From NCBI GenBank assembly GCA_020638155.1, contig JACKJB010000003.1, positions 62,001-126,000 of the forward strand: a DNA stretch of 64,000 nt, in the 5' to 3' direction. Shown here piece after piece: positions 60,121 through 64,000 of this stretch. Within the stretch, counting starts at the first letter, position 1, and every line of letters begins with the position of its first letter. A model generated the notes under the pieces. The model saw nothing but the letters and a program-made list of their open reading frames with translations. It was not told the origin of the DNA and did not search any database. The position numbers and the translations under genes were made by a program. Source of the DNA: Rhodospirillales bacterium (GTDB lineage: Bacteria; Pseudomonadota; Alphaproteobacteria; Micavibrionales; Micavibrionaceae).

Positions 60121-61504
60121 CAAAATCCGCAATTTTTTCATGAAAAAGCATCAGCCGATCATTGTGCGCGGCAATCAAAAAGGCAAAGGCTTTCACCTGT
60201 TCAAAGCCCCGGCAGAAGAACACGCCCTGACCGTTATGAAGCGCAAAGTCATGATCGCAGGAACAGCCGCGACTTTGGGCGTCTTTGTCCTGCTGCTGGC
60301 CGTTGGGCAGCATGCCACCCTTGACTTTACCCTGCTGGTGACCGGGCTGGTCGCGCTGTGCAGCATGATCTCCTATGATGTCATTAGCCGCCGTGTCTGG
60401 GAAAAGAAGCTGTCTTTAAAACTGGACCGGCTGTGCGAAAATCATGACCGGCTGGTGCGCGAAGTCGCCCGCAACCGCGGCGATATCGCCGTCATCAAGG
60501 AAGGGCTGGGCCAGATGGCGCACAGCGTTGAAGAACAGGGCCGTCACCTGTCCCCGACCGATACCGTTGAAGGGCGCATGATCGAAACGATGGTTACCCG
60601 CCTTGGCGCGCTCGGGGATATGCCCCGGACCGAAGCAACGGACAAGCACGCGGAAGACGTTATGAAGCTTGAAATGACGCCGCCCCCTGCCCGCCCAGCC
60701 CCGCTGAGCGAGCTTGACGACGAGATGGCGCCGGATTTCGAACAATATAGCGATGATGTCGTGGCCGAACTGATCCGCCATGCCGTGCGCAACGACCGGA
60801 TTGACGTCTTCCTGCAACCGATTGCCGGGCTGCCGCACCGCCGTCCGCGCATGTATGAAGCCTATGCCCGGATACGGGCTGCGGGCGGGGTATACCTGCC
60901 GGCTTCCCGCTTTATGACGATGGCGAAAAAGGAAGAGCTTGTCCCCGCGATCGACAATCACCTGTTGCTGCGGACGCTGGAAATCCTGCGCGACCGCCGT
61001 AACAGCGAAGGCGATACACCTTATGTTCTGAATATCAGCAGCCAGACGCTCAGCGATCGCGGCTTTATGAACGATCTGGTCAGTTTCCTGTCCCAGAACC
61101 ACAAAATGGCCGGCCGCCTGATTTTCGAGCTGCCGCAAAAAGAGCTTGAAGAAAACAATGAAACCTTAAGCCCGATCCTTGACGGTCTTTCAAAACTGGG
61201 ATGCCGCTTCTCAATGGACCGGGTGCGCAGCCGGGTCATCAATATCAACCTGATGAAGAGCATGCATATCCGTTTCATCAAGATGGATGCGGAATGGCTG
61301 ATTAAAGAAGGCGGTTCGAACAGCGGCTTTTCCCGCATTATCCGGATGAAAAAGCAGTTGGACCAGGCCGGGATCGATCTGGTCGCCGAGCGGATTGAAG
61401 CCGAGGATACGCTGCGGGAGCTTTTGGATTTCAACGTCGATTACGGCCAGGGCTACCTGTTCGGCAAACCGGATCATTACGCCGCCTACCGCGTGGCCGC
61501 TTAA
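60029..61504 (+). CDS. tipF: TipF-like degenerate EAL protein
   Basis: In Caulobacter TipF is a membrane c-di-GMP receptor that localises to the pole and allows flagellar assembly. The 491-residue protein here has the same layout: a basic N-terminus, two membrane helices (VMIAGTAATLGVFVLLLAVG and FTLLVTGLVALCSMISY), a helical linker and a C-terminal EAL domain (from about residue 235). The domain keeps YEAYARI at the EAL position, FIKMDAEWL, VAERIEAEDTL and GYLFGKP, but DDFG reads SMDRV, so enzymatic activity is doubtful. The start at 60029 (MSAKLWDKAM) overlaps pyrD; ATG 60017 and ATG 60140 are alternatives. Confidence 0.82.
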   Translation: MSAKLWDKAMRQARKKTAKTTAAPKRPKASSKIRNFFMKKHQPIIVRGNQKGKGFHLFKAPAEEHALTVMKRKVMIAGTAATLGVFVLLLAVGQHATLDFTLLVTGLVALCSMISYDVISRRVWEKKLSLKLDRLCENHDRLVREVARNRGDIAVIKEGLGQMAHSVEEQGRHLSPTDTVEGRMIETMVTRLGALGDMPRTEATDKHAEDVMKLEMTPPPARPAPLSELDDEMAPDFEQYSDDVVAELIRHAVRNDRIDVFLQPIAGLPHRRPRMYEAYARIRAAGGVYLPASRFMTMAKKEELVPAIDNHLLLRTLEILRDRRNSEGDTPYVLNISSQTLSDRGFMNDLVSFLSQNHKMAGRLIFELPQKELEENNETLSPILDGLSKLGCRFSMDRVRSRVININLMKSMHIRFIKMDAEWLIKEGGSNSGFSRIIRMKKQLDQAGIDLVAERIEAEDTLRELLDFNVDYGQGYLFGKPDHYAAYRVAA

Positions 61505-61516
61505 AGGGTTTTCACA

Positions 61517-61978
61517 ATGCATTTCCTGCTTCTGGCCATTGGCATATTGCTCGGGATATACGGGCTGTACCGTTTTTTCCTGAATGCCAACCTACGCCAG
61601 ATTATCGCGCTCGGTATGGGGGCTGTCTTTGTCGTTATTTGCGCGGCCCTTTTCTACCTGGCCGTAACAGGCCGCCTGCCCGCCGCGCTGGGTCTGCTGG
61701 CGGCGTTGTGGCCGGTGGCGCTGTCGATCTGGCATAAGAAAACGCAAGAGCCTAAACCGGACGCACCAGACAAGCCATCCTCCAATACGCCGATGACCCG
61801 TGCGGAGGCGCTGGAAATTCTTGGCCTGACCGAAGATGCCAGCGCCAAAGACATCAAAGACGCCTACACAAGGCTGATGAAGAAGGTCCATCCCGACCAG
61901 GAAGGCAGCAAATGGATGGCGTCCAAGCTGAACGAGGCCAAGGCGCTGCTGCTTAACCACAAGACAGACGGTGCCTGA
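61517..61978 (+). CDS. Membrane-anchored DnaJ-domain protein
   Basis: The 153-residue protein has two N-terminal membrane segments (LLLAIGILLGIYGLYRFFL and IIALGMGAVFVVICAALFYL). A C-terminal J domain follows (TRAEALEILGLTEDASAKDI, AYTRLMKKVHPDQEGSKW) with the HPD tripeptide that stimulates Hsp70. It resembles TIM14/DjlA-like proteins in order and small size. It may recruit DnaK at the membrane; the client is unknown. Confidence 0.83.
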   Translation: MHFLLLAIGILLGIYGLYRFFLNANLRQIIALGMGAVFVVICAALFYLAVTGRLPAALGLLAALWPVALSIWHKKTQEPKPDAPDKPSSNTPMTRAEALEILGLTEDASAKDIKDAYTRLMKKVHPDQEGSKWMASKLNEAKALLLNHKTDGA

Positions 61979-62052
61979 TACCGCACTGACTTGAAATACC
62001 GCCGTTTCTGTGCCAGAAAGAGTCCTTGGAATAATAAAAGTTTGTAACCTGC

Positions 62053-62976
62053 ATGTGTTCACAGTCTTCATACAAACCCGTCCGTAAGGCCGTCTTTCCC
62101 GTGGCCGGATTGGGAACGCGTTTTCTCCCCGCTACGAAAGTCATGCCCAAGGAAATGTTGCCGCTCGGTGACAGGCCGCTGATCCAGCATGCTTACGAAG
62201 AAGCGCGGGAAGCCGGGATTGAAGAGTTTATTTTCGTCACAGGCCGCCAGAAAGAAATGCTGGAAGAGCATTTTGATTTCCAGCCGGAACTGGAACAGGT
62301 TCTCGAATCGCGCGGCAAAACAGACCTGCTGCAAAAAGTACGGGAAACCGAAATGCCCGCGGGGAAATTGTTCACGACCCGCCAGCCTAAAGCCCTCGGG
62401 CTTGGTCACGCCATCTGGTGCGCGAAAGAACTGGTCGGGGATGAGCCGTTCGCGGTGATCCTGCCGGATGATGTGTTCCTGGCCCGTAAAGGCTGCCTTG
62501 CCCAGATGGTCGATGCCTATAACCAGAGCGGCGGCAATATGATGGCGGTCACCGAAGTCTCCAAAGAGGATACGGCGCGCTACGGCATAGTCGATATCGC
62601 CGAAGATAACGGCAAGACCGTCGCTGTCAAAGGGCTGGTTGAAAAACCAAACCCGGAGCAAGCCCCTTCCCGGCTGGCCATTATGGGCCGCTATATCCTG
62701 CAGCCGGAGATCTTTGGGATCTTATCGGCGTTTGATAAAGGCGCCGGCGGAGAAATCCAGCTCACCGATGCGATGCTCAAACTCAGCAAGCAACAGCCGC
62801 TCCACGGGTTCCGTTATGACGGCAAGCGCTATGATTGCGGCACGAAGCTTGGCTTTATCGAAACCAATATCGCCTTCGGACTGGCCGACCCGGAAATCGG
62901 CCCGCAGGTACGTAAGACACTTGCATCCCTTCTTGATGAAACAAACGAAACGGACTCTTCCCATGAGGCAGCCTGA
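62053..62976 (+). CDS. galU: GalU, UTP-glucose-1-phosphate uridylyltransferase
   Basis: GalU makes UDP-glucose for surface polysaccharides. The 307-residue product has the nucleotide-binding loop KAVFPVAGLGTRFLPATK followed by VMPKEMLPL. Also seen are QPKALGLGHAIWCAKELVGD, FAVILPDDVF and a C-terminal RYDCGTKLGFIETN-like YDCGTKLGFIETNIAFGL. It overlaps the next gene by 14 bp, so the two sugar-nucleotide genes are coupled. Confidence 0.96.
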   Translation: MCSQSSYKPVRKAVFPVAGLGTRFLPATKVMPKEMLPLGDRPLIQHAYEEAREAGIEEFIFVTGRQKEMLEEHFDFQPELEQVLESRGKTDLLQKVRETEMPAGKLFTTRQPKALGLGHAIWCAKELVGDEPFAVILPDDVFLARKGCLAQMVDAYNQSGGNMMAVTEVSKEDTARYGIVDIAEDNGKTVAVKGLVEKPNPEQAPSRLAIMGRYILQPEIFGILSAFDKGAGGEIQLTDAMLKLSKQQPLHGFRYDGKRYDCGTKLGFIETNIAFGLADPEIGPQVRKTLASLLDETNETDSSHEAA

Positions 62977-64000
62977 ACAGGCCCCCCCGGCAGCACCCGG
63001 CCCTTACCGGTTCGACCCGGAAATCCTGCGCGAATACGACGTGCGCGGGCAAGTTGGTAAAAATCTTTCTGAAGCAGACGCCTTTGCACTGGGCTGCGCG
63101 TTCGGTACTTTTGTAAAGCGTAAAGGCGGATCACAGGTTTGCGTCGGCTATGACGGGCGCGAGAGCTCTCCCGGACTTGCAGGGGCGTTGATTGACGGTC
63201 TTCTGAGCACGGGCATGAGTGTCGAAAATGTCGGCCTGGGACCGACGCCGATGCTGTATTTTGCCGTCAAAGATCATATGGCCGATGGCGGGATCATGGT
63301 GACAGGGTCCCATAACCCTGCGGATTATAACGGCTTTAAAATGACGCTGCAGAGCAGTCCCGTGTTCGGGGAAACGATCCAGGAGCTTGGCCGGATGGCC
63401 GCTGCCGGTGATTTTGATACCGGCGAAGGGCAAGTGCGCGAGAGTTCTGTTATTGCGGATTATGTCGAGCGGTTGCTGCGCGATTTTGACGGCGGGCGCG
63501 CGCTTAAAATCGCGTGGGATTGCGGCAACGGCTCAACCGGAGAGATTGTCCGGCAATTGACTCAAAAGCTCGATGGCGAGCATATCCTGCTGTTTGACGA
63601 GATTGACGGCAGCTTTCCCAACCACCACCCTGATCCGACCGTTGATGAAAACCTTATCGACCTGATTAAGACGGTTAAGGACCGGCAATGTGATGTGGGA
63701 ATCGCGTTTGACGGTGACGGAGACCGGATCGGCGTCGTGAACGAAAAAGGCGATGTGCTGCGCTGTGATATGCTGCTGGCGATCTATGCCCGTGAAGTGC
63801 TGGAAGAACGCAAAGGCGCCGCGATCATTGGCGATGTCAAATGCAGCCAGGTCCTGTTTGATGAAATCGCCCGTCTGGGCGGGACCCCCGTCATGTGGAA
63901 GACAGGCCATTCGCTGATTAAAGATAAAATGGCGCAGCTCAAGGCTCCTCTGGCCGGAGAGCTGAGCGGGCATATTTTCTTTGGCGATAAATGGTACGGG
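62963..64000 (+). CDS. Phosphomannomutase/phosphoglucomutase, 3' end missing
   Basis: The frame stays open to the end of the window (346 codons seen). It has the alpha-D-phosphohexomutase pattern: FDPEILREYDVRGQ, substrate-site VTGSHNP with catalytic serine 116, the metal-binding DGDGDR, and the sugar-binding GELSGHIFFGD near the end of the window. The fourth domain lies beyond the edge. It probably feeds GalU with glucose-1-phosphate and makes mannose-1-phosphate. The family (AlgC/PGM-PMM) is clear, but the specificity is not. Confidence 0.9.
   Translation, partial: MRQPEQAPPAAPGPYRFDPEILREYDVRGQVGKNLSEADAFALGCAFGTFVKRKGGSQVCVGYDGRESSPGLAGALIDGLLSTGMSVENVGLGPTPMLYFAVKDHMADGGIMVTGSHNPADYNGFKMTLQSSPVFGETIQELGRMAAAGDFDTGEGQVRESSVIADYVERLLRDFDGGRALKIAWDCGNGSTGEIVRQLTQKLDGEHILLFDEIDGSFPNHHPDPTVDENLIDLIKTVKDRQCDVGIAFDGDGDRIGVVNEKGDVLRCDMLLAIYAREVLEERKGAAIIGDVKCSQVLFDEIARLGGTPVMWKTGHSLIKDKMAQLKAPLAGELSGHIFFGDKWYG

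Overview
The window is a flagellar chromosome segment from an alphaproteobacterium. Several regulators together point to that class: FliX, FlbD, FlbT, FlaF, a TipF-like protein, CtrA, and a cysteine-poor DksA. FlhF and FlhG next to each other suggest a polar flagellum. I cannot place the organism more precisely. No rRNA, tRNA, CRISPR array, integrase or transposase was recognised.

Layout. 1-9.8 kb: flhX, fliO and fliP run forward and meet a reverse operon head-on. That operon is fliL, fliM, a DUF6468 protein, motE, two MotB-like proteins and a large TPR protein. 10-13.5 kb: flgF-flgG-flgA-flgH behind a good sigma-54 promoter. 13.5-14.7 kb: a MITE-like element, then dksA and fliX in reverse. 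15-29.6 kb: flgI-flgJ-flgN-fliK-flgD-flgE-flgE2 behind a second sigma-54 promoter. This is followed by two flagellin genes with a TPR-sulfotransferase gene between them, then flbT and flaF. 30.7-36.3 kb: fliF-fliG-fliH-fliN-motA, with a DNA methyltransferase coupled to motA. 36.3-44.4 kb: two related reverse genes (one DUF1826-like), flbD, an OmpA-like lipoprotein, flhA and two DUF3137-type proteins. 44.4-47.9 kb: a zinc/metal uptake group (His-rich protein, porin-like protein, ZnuA, ZnuB) with no ATPase. 48-55.6 kb: flhF, flhG, an AT-rich HEPN-type gene inside iterated repeats, a small inserted region, a second FliK-like gene, fliJ and fliI. 55.7-64 kb: a diguanylate cyclase, ctrA, pgsA, pyrD, tipF, a DnaJ-like protein, galU and the start of a phosphohexomutase gene.

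How it fits together. The window encodes most of the basal body, C-ring, export gate and ATPase, rod, rings, hook and filament. flgB, flgC, fliE, fliQ, fliR, full-length flhB, flgK and flgL are not here. Control probably runs from CtrA to FlbD plus sigma-54, with FliX checking basal-body assembly and FlbT/FlaF acting on flagellin. The GGDEF enzyme and the degenerate-EAL TipF could link c-di-GMP to polar flagellum assembly.

The most unusual items are the TPR-sulfotransferase between the flagellin genes, the methyltransferase in the flagellar operon, the HEPN gene in inverted iterated repeats, a duplicated 5' end of the second FliK-like gene that brackets two small genes, and a palindromic element read in frame at the start of FliP.
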